Shown here: positions 25,446 to 36,852 of the stretch, piece by piece
How the letters are laid out: the number at the start of each line of letters is the position of its first letter
Numbering within the stretch: the first letter of the stretch is position 1
Position numbers and translations under genes: made by a program
Notes under the pieces: model-generated
Database searches by the model: none
What the model was told of the DNA's origin: nothing
Seen by the model: only the letters and a program-made list of their open reading frames with translations
Assembly: GCA_963556695.1 (NCBI GenBank)
Contig: CAUWAG010000010.1
Span: forward strand, 4,278,001-4,342,000
Source: Anthostomella pinea
Taxonomy: Eukaryota > Ascomycota > Sordariomycetes > Xylariales > Xylariaceae
Reading direction: 5' to 3'
Length of the DNA stretch: 64,000 bases

Positions 25446-27844
25446 ATGCCGCCAGGGTCGTCAAGGCATGATGGCGACATGACGATGGAGATGTGGATGG
25501 GGAGGCAAGCGCACGTGGGCGAATTCGAGAAGAGCCCGGACGTGACGATGGACAGTGAGGGTAACACCACCACGGGCCTGCCGCTTGGGAGGCCCGAGTG
25601 GTCGCCGACGACCCACGAGGAGCTCATCATGGCGACGCTGTCGGTCATCTCGTTCATGGTGTCGCTGGATGCGTGTATTATCGTTACCTCTTTGAGCGTG
25701 AGCAACCCTTTTCCTTCCCCATATACGCCTACTCACGGACTCAACCGTATTTATATTTCTCACATCCAATTTCACGAAGAAAACTGACACATTCCCTCCT
25801 ACCCAGGCCATCGTAGCAGACCTCGGCGGCAGTGCCACGCAAGGTTTTTGGGTTGGGACCTCGTACCTGCTCGTCAATGCCATGACGATGCCGCTGATCG
25901 CTTCCCTCAGCGACATCTTCGGGCGCACAAGCTGTCTCGTCGCCTCCTTGGTGTTCTTCTCTGTCGGGACCCTGCTGTGCTGCCTCGCGCAAGGCATGGC
26001 TGTCCTCTTGGCTGGTCGTGGCATCCAGGGCGTCGGCGGCGGCGGTATCGTGGTGCTGAGCCTGGTCATCTTTACGGATATCATACCCCTGCGATTTCGG
26101 CCGCGGTGGTATGGGACCGTGTGAGTAGTCCCCGAACTCCGAACCCCCTTTCCTTATCCCCTGAAATCTTCGAACTTTCGCGGAAACCCGCCCACCACTA
26201 CACGACCATCCGAACTCTTGTCACGTTCTCAACTACCACATGACACCGGGCCGATTACTGACGATATAACTCTCCACCAGACAAGGAGCCTGGGCCGTCG
26301 GCAACTGCATCGGCCCCGTCATCGGCGGCGTCATCGTCGAGCACACGACCTGGCGCTGGGTATTCTACCTGATGTTCCCTTTCTGCGGCTTCGGCCTCGT
26401 AGCCGTCCCACTGCTGCTGAACAACCTCAAGCTGCGCGGGGGTTCCACGACGTGGCAGCGCCTGGGCCGCCTCGACTGGACCGGCGCCGCGCTGTTCATC
26501 GCGTCTGCGAGTGCCTTCTTCATCGCTATCTTGTGGAGCGGCAGCCAGTATGCATGGAGCAGTGCTGGCGCCATCGTGCCGCTATGTCTCGGCGCTGTCG
26601 GGCTGGTCGTTACGGTGCTCTGGGAGCGGTTCGGTGCGGGACAGCCGTTTCTACGGCACAGTCTCTTTGCGAAATGGACGTCCGTCGCGGCGTACGTGTG
26701 CAGCATGCTCCAAGGTCTACTGGTGTGTAAACCCTTTTTCTTGTACCGTCCCACCCATCGAGCAAAAAAGAAGGAGAAGGGAAAAGGCGGGCTAACTCAT
26801 TCCTTTCCCGCCAGCTCTACGGCAGCCTCTACTATGTACCCCTCTACTTCCTGTCCGTCAAGGGCTTCGGCCCTACCGACACAGGCATCGCCATGTTCCC
26901 TACGCTCTTCACCCTAGTGCCGTCGTCCATCGCCGCCGGCGCGCTCATCACGCGCATCGGCCGCTACCGGTGGGCCATCTGGGCCGGCTGGGCGCTGACG
27001 GCGCTCTCTGCCGGATTGACCCTGCTGTGGGACGTCGACCATACGCCCACTGCGCGCTGGGCGTCTACGCTGGTTGCGCTGGGTCTGGGGCATGGAGCTG
27101 TGCTCACGGCGCAGAACTTCGCGACGCAGGCTTGTTGTTCCGTGGGTGACGAAGGCGCGGCGGCGGCGATGTATGCGTTTATGCGGCAACTTGGGAGTAA
27201 GTGTTATGTGAACCTGCCCCCTTTTTCTGCTTTGGAATCCAGGGATTGGTATACGGAGCAAGTGCTCCAAGATACCTCGTCCCTGAGCCCCTTATCTGAG
27301 TAGGCCCTGAACCGCCTACCGGGGCACCACGGGCCACTTTCTCCTTCCTTCCTTCCAGTCCTTCCGAAAATCAACTCGAGCAACAACTGATTCCCCGTTC
27401 CACACAGTGGCCCTAGGCGTCGGCATCGGCGGCTCAGCCTTCCAGAACATCCTCGCGCAGGCCCTGCGGCAGAAGGGGCTGCCCGAGGAAATCGCCCGCG
27501 ACGCCGAGGCATTCGTCTCCAGCACGCTGGTGCGCCTGCCGGACGCCAGCGACTACAAGCACGAGCTGCTCGAGGCGTACGCCTTCGGCCTGCGCGGCGT
27601 GTACGCGGTGTTTCTGGGCGTCGCGGTCGTGGCGTTGGTGGTCTCGCTGGCGATCAGACATGTTGGGATGGACAAGGCGATCATCAGCGAGCACCGGCTC
27701 GGTGGCGGGCGGGCGGAGAAGATGTTCGGGGGCCGAGGGGGTGATAGGGGGATGGGCTCGGGCTCGGGCTTGGATGTTGGAGGAGGAGAGGAGGTGGAGA
27801 TGATGGGAGGGCGTAAGGGGTCGCCTGCTAACTCTTTAGCTTGA
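25446..27844 (+). CDS. MFS exporter, DHA2 (14-TM drug:H+ antiporter-like) family
   Basis: Five exons: 25446..25697, 25807..26120, 26281..26722, 26815..27196 and 27408..27844, 608 aa, all junctions in phase. After a polar N-terminus come VISFMVSLDACIIVTSLS (TM1), FWVGTSYLLVNAMTMPLI, the LSDIFGR loop, and AGRGIQGVGGGGIVVLS, the antiporter-like motif C region. Then follow WAVGNCIGPVIGGVI and WRWVFYLMFP, and a second half with 14-TM spacing. The gene is tail to tail with the AA12-like oxidoreductase gene. Substrate unknown; homologues export toxins, drugs or amino acids. The C-terminal tail is Gly-rich. Third-position GC is high, as in the core genes. Confidence 0.9.
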
Positions 27845-28170
27845 CCGTAGGGTGATTCTGGTGTCGGCCAGTCCGCCGGGTGTCTGATGGTCTTTTGATT
27901 CGTTGTATAATAGCGCCTCTCGTATAGTGAGTGACCAACCAGCCTGGTCGTTGGGTCTGGCTACCTATTCCAGGCGTGGTCACGTTCACCAGCAGCGACG
28001 GGCAATGAGGTGAATTGACTGCCCGAACCTCGTCACGACGGTTGCACGCAAGTTTTAGGAATGAATATAGAATAGAACGCCCCTGATTTACTAGAGAATA
28101 ACAGGCCACGTTTCAATGACGACATCATACGGTAAAGAGCCAAAGCCATTGACAGCCACATCATGAGAAA
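27845..28170. other. Short convergent intergenic gap
   Basis: 326 bp between two converging stop codons; terminators and 3' UTRs expected, no gene seen. Confidence 0.6.
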
Positions 28171-29736
28171 TCACTTCTTGGACAGGATATAGATCTCTCC
28201 CTCCGCACTGTTGTCACTTCCAACAAACAGGCCACGTCCAGCAGGGTCCCTACAGGGGGTAGTTACAGTCAGCATCCATCCACCAAAACAGCCTCAGTTG
28301 CCACGAAGGGGAGAGCAAGCAACACTTACCAACCAGCAGCAGTAAGCCTGAAGCAGTTACTCATCGTCAAGCCGTTAGCCGTGCACGATTCCGGGTCCGG
28401 CGCCGAGAAGATCTCACTAAACCCCGTCATGCTATCGGCGGGCGCGACGGGGTCGTACGCGCCGCTCGCGAGCCGCGCGAACGGGACCTCGACGACCTTG
28501 AAGCCGATGGGGGGCGTTCGGTCCCACGACCCGTGCAGCGTCACGTACATGTTTGTCGCGTCCGCGTCAAAAGCGTTCCAGATCGGCGCCGAGTGCGCCT
28601 CGAAGGTCAGGCGGGGCGGCGTGGCCTTGGTCGCGCAGTCGGCGTCTGTCGACACGCCGTTGACGCTGTCGGCTGCTAGCATGAATTGCTCGCCTGTTGT
28701 CAGGTTACGGTTGATGAAGGCGGTGGGGTCCCAGACTGAGAAGCAGGTCGGGTAGCCGTACCAGATGTCGCGCGCCGTGAGGGGATCTCCAACTATGGTG
28801 CGTCAGCGCCGAGTCAAGCTGCACTGTGAGCCTGGGGCCTGGGGAGAACATACGGTTGTTGAGCTTCTCGGCCGGGTTATCGTTGTGGATATCGTCACCA
28901 TTGATAGTGAAGTCCTACATGGAGCACATCAGCCCGATCCCTCCAGAAGCGAGAACAGGAGGGTACGAACATCTCCGCTGTTCTCCACGCCCCAGACCAC
29001 ACCGGTCGGGTCCTGGATGAACCCAATCTCGTTCCTCAAACCATAGGCAAAGACCTCTCCCGCGGTCTTGTAGTCATACCCGGTGGCCGGGGCATTGTTC
29101 ATATCAAAGATCTTGATGATGGCGCGGCCCGTGGCCGGCTGCGCCGAGTCCATGTCCAGGTTGGCGTTGGACCCGACCTGGACAAGCACCATGTTGGGCT
29201 GCGAAGCAACGACCATCAGGGTCCGGGTGGAGTGGATGCCCGAGTCCATCCCCGTCACGACAGTCCTCTGGCCACTAACCATCCTCGTCGCGGCATCGTA
29301 CGCCCACGCGTAGACGGTCCGCTCGCCGCTGGCGTACAGCGTCGAGCCGTCCGGCGTGAGCGCCAGGCCGTGGTTCAGCGCGATGCTGCTGATGAGCATG
29401 CTGGTGCTGTTGATGCAGCCGTCGGCGCCGAATGTGTGCACCGAGATGCCCGTCCCGGCCTGCGCGACCAGCATGTTGCCGTTGGGGTCCCAGATCACCG
29501 TCCGCACGCCTTTCAGGCCGCCGGCGATCTTCGTGACGGACCAGTCTGGTGCGATGGTGTATGGGTACCGCATTACGGGGACACCGCTGCAGTTGGTAGG
29601 TAGTGGGAGAGCCGGTATCGCGGCTTGGACATGGCCTGTTGAGTTCAGTTAGGAGATGCTTGCAGGGCGAGGGCGTGTAGTCCATACCGGCGCCTAGCAA
29701 GGTGGCCACGCCCGCAAAGATTGTTGCCAGATACAT
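28171..29736 (-). CDS. AA12-like PQQ-dependent pyranose (L-sorbosone type) dehydrogenase, secreted
   Basis: Five exons: 29736..29688, 29635..28971, 28914..28854, 28792..28330 and 28249..28171, 438 aa, total in frame. A signal peptide (MYLATIFAGVATLLGAG) is followed by a beta-propeller: GGLKGVRTVIWDPNG, LNHGLALTPDGSTLYAS, GRAIIKIFD, FAYGLRNEIGFIQDPTG, WGVENSGD, then DIHNDNPAEKLNN across an intron. Last come YGYPTCFSVWDP, HSAPIWNAF, TLHGSWDRTPP and the C-terminal SDNSAEGEIYILSKK. HGS/NRxP-like residues fit the sorbosone dehydrogenase fold that CAZy places in AA12. Likely an extracellular sugar oxidase giving electrons to lytic enzymes. No cytochrome or CBM1 module is attached. The third exon uses a non-canonical GTTCGT donor, inferred from phase. 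Confidence 0.87.
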
Positions 29737-30765
29737 ACTTATCGGTACTCTCTAGAAGCCAGAAGACGAGCGTCTGCAAATGCTTGCACGGCTCGACCTC
29801 TAAATTCGACTCTCACGAGAGATCCGTCCCCTACTTAACGAAAGGAGGCCGTAGCCACTCCCCGCTACCAAGCCCTCAGGGGTAGGATTGCAATATACTC
29901 GAGAACTTTGGTTGTTATATATATGAATATAGTTGGTTCGGCATATTTGCCAACTCCGCATAATTGGGACGGCAAATACTGAGATTACTTCACGTTCCGA
30001 TGCGGGGAGATGGTGACGATCTGGTTCATATTAACCGCAAACCACTTGAATTCGCCTATCCGCAATAGGATGTATGCTTCTGAGAACAGCCATCTCAAGT
30101 ATGGTCTCTGCCGGAGGTGACTGGCGATGGGTCGAGTGGTAGCCAAGAAGGGTTCAGTCGAATGTACGAGATAGGACCCACGGCCTCTGAGGCTTGCATC
30201 CGAGTTGACCAAGAATGAAGCGAAGCGGCAAGCACAGGATGATTGGATCTGAAACTTCTCTTCACTGTACTCAGTCTTGTGTCGTCATCATTACATCCAC
30301 CGCTATTATAGGCTTCCATTCTCGTAGTCCTTTAGCCTAGGTAGTCACATCATCACAGACTGATGAGCTATGCCCAAGGCATGTTCACCAAGTGTACTCT
30401 CCACCATATGTCTTTAACTTCATGTGAGCGGAAACTACGAATGGCGGGATCAAGTCATTGGCGTTGCGCAACTTGTAGACCATTGGCACTACTTTCCAAG
30501 TGCCTTTTCCCTCGGCTCCTTTCCAAGGTAACTTCTTTGGTATTACCGCCCCTTTGGTCTCCGCCGTGCTGTCTTCAGGATCCCCAGGCTGAGCCATAGA
30601 TCTGAATTTCGCCCAACAGCCCTCAGGCAATTGAGTCGAAGCAGTAGGCGCCGACTGCGTGTTCGCAGTCGTTATTCCGTCGCTTAGTGTCACAATTCGC
30701 TCGCTGGTGACTCAAGGGATGGCTTTGTTGATGTACGTGACGGAGGAATGGGAACTATGAAGCTA
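29737..30765. other. Intergenic region with a weak ORF
   Basis: A TATATATA tract at about 29916 may serve the dehydrogenase gene. One 102-aa minus-strand frame (30385..30693) has plausible composition, but no recognisable domain, splice support or homologue I know. It is not called as a gene. The segment from about 30700 on is part of the dispersed repeat shared with 55205..55352. Confidence 0.5.
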
Positions 30766-31052
30766 CACTGAACCCTCACAAGTCTGCGTATGCCCCTCAT
30801 TCACTAAGCGAAAGATACGTTTATTATAAATGGGATAAGCACGCTAGAATAAGCATCAAATGTGACTTGTTAGATCAGAGCTGCTTATCCCTATATACTT
30901 ATTCCAGTATTTTGAAATTTTCACGGGTGGTTTGGAGTCTTATCGACATGGCGCGTACGGAGACTTATGAGGGCTGAGTGTAGCTAGAGAACATGATCTG
31001 GTATATATAGGGGTTGACCCCTGGAGCTGTGGGGCTGTCTTCTAGTGCTGGG
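30690..31052. repeat. Dispersed repeat copy A (interrupted)
   Basis: Flanks match 55205..55352. Shared blocks include GACTC, TTGTTG(A/T)TGTACG and GGAACTAT before the interruption. After it come ACATGATCTG, ATATAGGGGTTGACCCC and CTGTCTTCTAGTGC. About 215 bp absent from copy B are inserted here. Confidence 0.7.
30766..30980. mobile_element. MITE-like element with TA target duplication
   Basis: Terminal inverted repeats begin CACTGAACCCTCACAAGTCT on the left and CACTCAGCCCTCATAAGTCT when the right end is read on the minus strand. They are about 25 bp with few mismatches, each flanked by TA. No ORF, about 215 bp. The homologous site at about 55280 lacks it, so insertion is directly visible. Confidence 0.7.
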
Positions 31053-31061
31053 ACAATCAGT

Positions 31062-33191
31062 CTATGAGCCTAAGTAGTCCTTGCAATTACTTGACACGAT
31101 GGCTTCAATCATGTCGATATCTGTGAAGCCATTCGCCGGCCTCTCTAGAGCCATAGGCTTCTTCCACACCGAAGTATTGTATCCCTCCGTGGCCCACATG
31201 GACTTCGGGATGTTCAGAACCTCGTCATTGGTAAACAAGTCCTCGATGAAAATAGACTTTGATGAGCTGGCAAGGCAAACAGAAACTTCATCGTAGCCTT
31301 GTGAGGCGCATGATAAACGTCCACGAGGTACTCGATGACGTGTCTTGTGAGGTCTCTTCGTCTGGCGGGCTGTGTGTAGAATCGCAGTCCGTCAATGATC
31401 AGGATCACGATCACATTCTGCGGAAGTGCCGCCAGAAGACACCCGAATGTCAAGCAGATACTTCCAAGGTCATCGGGGTCGAGTGGATCAGGAATTGCTG
31501 CCAGCATGTTCTGATCGAAGTCTCGGTACTGGTCTAGCAACTGCAGCAGCAGGGTCATCGCGAGTTCGGCGGGCTTGCCGTTGATGTCCCTCATGTAGTC
31601 CTGGTGGCGGCTGCAAAAGAAGGCAAGGGTAATCAGCTTCGTCGGCGCGTCGGCCTGCTCTGTAGATATCTCAAGGACACGTTGGAACGTCTTGGCACTC
31701 AGATATGACATCTCCAAACTCGATGCCATCTCCGAATTGGCGTTCAAGAGAAGCATGGACGACTGGTCCAGCACCAGCCATGCCTTGAAGCTCGGGTTTT
31801 GGCGGATGGCAAGGATGCGGTGCTCATCCATATCGTACCCGGGCCTGAACGGAACATCGAGCAGACTGTTGCTGTCCGTGGTGATGAGGCGCGGCTCGTA
31901 GAGGTAATGCTCGAAAATTCCGTCAATGTCTACAGCTCGAAGTTTGGACTTGGGCTTGGCTCTCCGTGCTACGATAAGTGCAATGCGTTCCTCCACTATG
32001 AAGTTTAGCAGTATCCTTGAACCCTTCATAGGGCTACGTCACGTACTTGCGTCCTGGTCGACATTGAGGAAAAACTCTAGCTTTTCTAGGACTGCTATCC
32101 TTGAGAGTGTTCTCTGCATCTGGGCCAGTTCTCCCAATATTTCGTGGGAGTTTCGATTATGCATGTTTATGCTTGTTCCTTGCATATATAGCATCGTGTT
32201 GTTCTGCTGAAGCATTGCGTTCTGCTTCCTTGCGTAGATCTGGTTGGTATGTCTGCGGAAGCGCTCGACTGAGAGCTTCACATCGTCGCGCCTGGATTTA
32301 AGTTGCTCTGAAAATCCAGAAGAATCAATCAGAGTTTTCACCCCCGTCACTATAGTTGATGAAGCGTTAGCCACGCCCTGCAAGTTTGAGGCGCCAATGG
32401 AGCCTACCAAGCGTCTTCTTGAGGAACCATTGCAGAATAGCTTCCAACAGGCTGAACAGAGATCTGTAGAGTGACGCAGCGCGTCTGTGGAGCTCTTCGT
32501 CCTGCTCGTCCAAGTGTAGCAACGCGGCATGGTCATTGAGGACGAACGTAATGTCTTCCAAAGCATCGAGGATGTCCTTTCGGTATTGCCCAGTCTTCTG
32601 GAGCGCCGTAAAAACACCCGTGAGCCCACCAGCAAGAACAGAGAGGTAGGAATCGGTGGGGACCACCTTTGCCAAGGTAATCCCTGCTCCAGCATGTTTG
32701 CAAAGGCTCCGAGATCCTCCCTTCAGCTTATTAATGAAGCCAGAAGGAATAGCATTGTCTCTCTCGGGGATTGCCTCCAGCGTATTGCAAGTACCAATGA
32801 CGGATTCCTCGACCTCGGTCCATGAGTGTATGGTATTGAGGTCAATAGAAGGCAGTTTCCGTTTTCTCGCTAGTTTGTTGGCGGTAACCACCAGAGAGTT
32901 CTGGGCGTTGATGCAGTGACTGTAGGTTTGGTCGAGATTGCTAGATAGGTACGGAGCCAGGTAAGCTGGAGACTTGCCACGAGGCCCAACAAGAACATTG
33001 ATGACTTACATTACATCTTCAACATGCTCCGGAACCCACTCATGCGTCAAGCCATCGTATACCACTCCTGAATCTGGCGTGGCTGTGAAAACCGGAAGGA
33101 TTTGGCCGTCTAGCCTTCGGACCATGTACTCATGTACTTCAGGATGTGTTGGCTCCTCGCGAACCACATGGTCTTCCCGCTTGAACGCCAT
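31062..33191 (-). pseudogene. STAND/NACHT-like accessory protein, two frame breaks, no Walker A
   Basis: Start ATG 33191 (alternative 33221). The intron 32941..33009 joins EHVEDV to INLDQTYSHC in phase. A further intron (GTACGT donor near 32036) joins NVDQDA to EERIALIVARR. The N-terminal part resembles the helical domain preceding fungal STAND proteins (SYLSVLAGGLTGVF, LEDITFVLNDHA, SLLEAILQWFLKK). The later part keeps NACHT-like order: LITLAFFCSRHQDY, MTLLLQLLDQYRDFDQ, VIVILIIDGLRFY, KFLFALPAHQ. The P-loop position reads LLLNANSEMASS, so no Walker A is visible. Frames must shift near 32405..32412 (one base extra) and 31256..31262 (one base missing). Either a decaying gene or sequence errors. 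It is head to head with the AAA gene. Function in self/non-self recognition is inference. Confidence 0.65.
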
Positions 33192-33445
33192 CTTGCTTTG
33201 AACCTCGAGGATCGTGAACATGCAATTGAAAGGGTGGAGCTGAGCTAATGGGCCCCGACAGTTGGCTTCCGTGCCAGATCTCAATACTGCACGGTGTTCA
33301 TGGCCCGATACCCAAGACGAAGGTTGCCGCTTCGTGCCAGTTATGGGCACACAGCAGACTTGACCGGACCGTGTAAGAGCCAAGTAGGAGCAATTCCGGA
33401 GAACCAGCCACTGAGTACAATGCTGCAGGTCAGAAAAGCACTGCT
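33192..33445. promoter_or_regulatory. Shared bidirectional promoter of STAND-like and AAA genes
   Basis: Only 254 bp separate the two divergent start codons, so the regulatory sequence must be shared. No specific motif identified. Confidence 0.5.
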
Positions 33446-35923
33446 ATGTCCGGCTCTCCACGTCAAGAAAAATACATTGCTATCGATATCATGGAGCAGA
33501 GACAGCGAGAAGAGTTGAACAATCGAATTACACATCTCAGGTTACTGGAGGACTTCATCACGACCGACTTAGCCTACTACCTCGATCTGCAAACCCAGAT
33601 TGTAAACAAGACAATAGAGACTATCTCGTTTGAAGACCTTTGGTATCTTTTCCGCCCGGGCGATGTTGTGTACGCCAGGAATCAAGGACACGAGCAGCTG
33701 TACAAGGTTCATTCCCTCACGGGTGGTCAGTTGCGGAGGCGTAACCATACTCGAGATGAGATGAAAGACCGGCGAAACGTCACCGTACCCCAGCGCCATA
33801 TCTCATTCGACGGCATACAGTTCACTGTACCCCCAGCGCCCTGTCCCACTCGACGGCGTAGTGTACACCGCTGTCGAGGAATCAGGGTCTGGAACGTGGA
33901 GCCCATTCATGATCGACTGTTTCACCATGGGGTTTGACGGGGTTCTCGTTGGCCCAATCGACACTCACAGGCAAATCAAGCACTACAGTCGCAGGTGCAA
34001 GATCACTGATCTACCAATCTACCCGCTTCGCTTTCATAAACAGGAATGGGAGGTTACTGCCAAGCTCGAAGCTAGGGGCCGGGCTTTCATAAGCTGTTAC
34101 GGTCACAAGAGTTACAGCGGCATCACTATCACACGGACGAAGCAAGGGCCTCAGGAAGAACACTTCCAAGGCGACATATACATCGACTTACGCGAATACT
34201 ATCTGAGATACTCTCTGGAGAGACCTCACTTCGGGACACTGCAAAAGGCAGCACCTGATGTCACAGAGGTGGATGAAGGCAAGGACGGAAGGCGGTTCTT
34301 CGACCATGAGGTGGATGAAAAGATCACCAAGAACTTTATATGCTCTCATTACTCTACCATGGAGCCAACCCTTTCGAATCGTGGTACGCCGCACGTAGGC
34401 TTGCCACACACCCTTGCATCATCCTCAGAGTCTTCCTTCATTATAAAGAGTCTTACTCACGGACTATGAAAGAGATTCATATAAACCCAGGGAGTCTTTA
34501 TCTTGTTTAGACAAATCAATACTAACAGCAGGTGCTGCAGTGCAAGACTCCCCCGAGGTTGTGCAGATCCTTGGACACCAAGTCCCTGCCTACTTGTTTC
34601 GTCACAGGAAATACGGTAGGAGTGAATCAATGTGTTTTATACGTTTACTAATACTTCTACAGTACATGTATACGTTGAGAACGTCAAGGATATCGATGAC
34701 GCGGAAGATACCGGCTGGGAAGACCTGGTCATTCCTGACGGTCACAGGAACCTCTTGGTATCGCTGGTCGAGAATCACACGAAGGGCGGAGTCACAGACC
34801 TTTACACAGATAATGCTAGTGAAGATGCTTCACAGATCGATATAGTTAGGGGCAAGGGCCGTGGGCTTGTTATTCTGTTACACGGACCCCCAGGCTCAGG
34901 CAAGACCAGTACCGCCGAGACTGTCGCTGCCTACACGCGGCGACCGCTATATGCAGTCACCTGCGGAGATCTCGGACTCTCACCGAGAGAAATCGAGCAT
35001 AGCCTTCGAGAGCACACGGACCGAGCTCATCGATGGGGTTGTGTACTGCTCCTAGATGAGGCTGACGTCTTCCTGACACGCCGCGACTGGCGTGACATGA
35101 GTCGGAACGCACTCGTGTCAGGTCTGTATTCTGAGTTGCCTCTTCCTCAGACACAATGCTGATTATCCTAGTGTTTCTACGCCAGCTTGAGTACTATGCT
35201 GGCATCTTGTTCCTCACCACCAATCGCGTCGGAGTCATCGATGAAGCATTCAAGTCCCGTATACACGTGTCTCTCCGCTATCCCCGACTCAGGCTGCAAG
35301 AGACGCAGCAACTGTGGGAAAAAACACTGGCACGCATAGAGCGCGACAACAAGAGGACAAAGGTGCAGATCAAATTTGACCGAGGAGCACTCCTAGCCTT
35401 CGCAAAGAAGCACTACAATCAGCACGAGGAGACGGAGACAACTTGGAACGGCCGCCAGATCCGCAACGCTTTCCAGACAGCCATCGCCCTGGGCCAATAC
35501 GATCGGCAGAAGGCACTTAGAGAAGCAAAGATGACGAGCGAGGACGCCGAAAAGACCGGGCAGAAGAAGGGGATGATGATGAGGTTGACGACGGCCAATT
35601 TCCGCGACATCGCGAAGGCAGCCCGGGAATTCGAAGACCACCTCACGAACGTGAGGGGCCTGGATCACTACCTGGCGCGCGAGAACCAATGGCGGGACGA
35701 TATGCATGATCCGGAGGCCCCAGAGGTGAAGAAAGACTACGGAAGGTCGCTGGCCCCGAGGTCGTCGCATGGAAGACCATCAGACTACCTTAGTCCACAA
35801 TCCTCTACTATGAACCGGCCTAGGAAGATGACAGCGAGCTCTTCATCTTCGAAGAAGCAGGTGGCAGAAGAGAGCGACCAAGACGAAGAAGACATCTTCG
35901 AGGAAGACCTGTCTGATGATTGA
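33446..35923 (+). CDS. Fungal AAA ATPase with N-terminal DUF7025-like domain (one frame break)
   Basis: Exons 33446..34383, 34532..34615, 34663..35121 and 35172..35923, about 743 aa once a single C in the C5 run 33830..33834 is discounted. The N-terminal domain (LEDFITTDLAYYLDL, FEDLWYLFRPGDVVYA, SGTWSPFMIDCFTMGFDGV, ITDLPIYPLRFHK, GRAFISCYGHKSY) matches the module preceding many fungal AAA proteins. The AAA core has Walker A GPPGSGKTSTAETVA, Walker B VLLLDEADVFL, sensor 1 ILFLTTNRVGVIDEAFKSRI and a helical lid. A Ser-rich and then acidic tail (EEDIFEEDLSDD) ends the protein. A 14-residue stretch (VPQRHISFDGIQFT) is tandemly duplicated just before the frame break. Homologues are BCS1-like in the core but have no transmembrane segment here. 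Role unknown. Confidence 0.8.
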
Positions 35924-36144
35924 AGACTGGGACTAGCTCTCCACTTCTATAACTATACAGCAGCGGTCGAACTGCTTGGAGCTCTCATTACATATATACA
36001 AAGAAGTATTGTCCATCAAATGGTCGAAGTGAAACTCCACAGAGCCGGCTGCGTCAGCAAATAGCACCCGAACCGCTATTTATCCAACTGCAAGCAGCGT
36101 TCTCCACCCCTTACCCCTGAGAAGCACACGAGCGTCAACCCCCA

Positions 36145-36852
36145 CTATAGCGCCAAAGACTGCAACCCAGTCCCATAATCCAGGTTGAACACCGGCGCCG
36201 TAGTCAGCGGCGTATTGAGCCCGAGCTGATGGCCCTGGCACTTCGCCTGGTTCCCCTGACTGGGCGGCGGCAGAAAGCACAGCTCGTCAAAGCCGTACCT
36301 GCACTGGGGGTCCGCAATGTTATACAGCGCGTAATTCATCCCGACCCACGTGGCGTTCGCCGCGCACGACGAGATGAAGTTCATCGAGTTCGCCGCCGAC
36401 AACGCGAGCTTGCCCCCCGTGCCTATTAGTAGGTCCGCGCAAGCGCTCATGGGCGCCGGCTCCCACGTCGCCGCCAGCCCGCCGCCGTAGATCGGGGCTA
36501 CGCGCGCCGATTTGCCCGTCGATAGGTAGTTCCAGGCATCGTACGAGATGTCGTTCGCGCCGCCTGACTGGTCGATGCGCAGCAGGTGTACCGAGCGCCC
36601 GTTGGCGCTGACCTTGACGCATATGTCGTCGCAGCTGGGGAACATCGGCCAGTACGCCACGCGGTTTACGTCGATCTTGCAGCCTAGTACGCCGATGGAC
36701 GACGAGAACTGGGCGTGCGGCGTCACGGAGACGGGGCCGCCATTGGTGCCGTTAGCGGCGGCGCGCTCGGCGAGCTTGTGCATCTGGGTGTGGGATAGGG
36801 CGCCGGCGCTGGCGGTGGCGCATAGGAAGGTGATGAGCTTGCTGACGAACAT
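36145..36852 (-). CDS. Secreted Cys-containing protein, function unknown
   Basis: Single exon, 235 aa, ATG at 36852. Signal peptide MFVSKLITFLCATASAGA. The mature part has a compact conserved-looking domain: GCKIDVNRVAYWPMFPSC, CVKVSANGRSVHLLRIDQ, SGGANDISYDAWNYL, SAANSMNFISSC, WVGMNYALYNIADPQC and a C-terminal LDYGTGLQSLAL. At least nine Cys suggest disulfides. The pattern recalls fungal extracellular double-psi beta-barrel proteins, but I cannot confirm that. Codon use is strongly GC-ending. The gene converges on the AAA gene with a 221-bp gap. Probably a cell-wall or host/substrate-facing secreted protein (inference). Confidence 0.85.
   Translation of the reverse strand: MFVSKLITFLCATASAGALSHTQMHKLAERAAANGTNGGPVSVTPHAQFSSSIGVLGCKIDVNRVAYWPMFPSCDDICVKVSANGRSVHLLRIDQSGGANDISYDAWNYLSTGKSARVAPIYGGGLAATWEPAPMSACADLLIGTGGKLALSAANSMNFISSCAANATWVGMNYALYNIADPQCRYGFDELCFLPPPSQGNQAKCQGHQLGLNTPLTTAPVFNLDYGTGLQSLAL

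Noticed and set aside
32370..32420. An intron (GTAGGC..TTGCAG) to explain the STAND frame shift
   Set aside because: It would be only 30 bp and leads straight into a stop codon.
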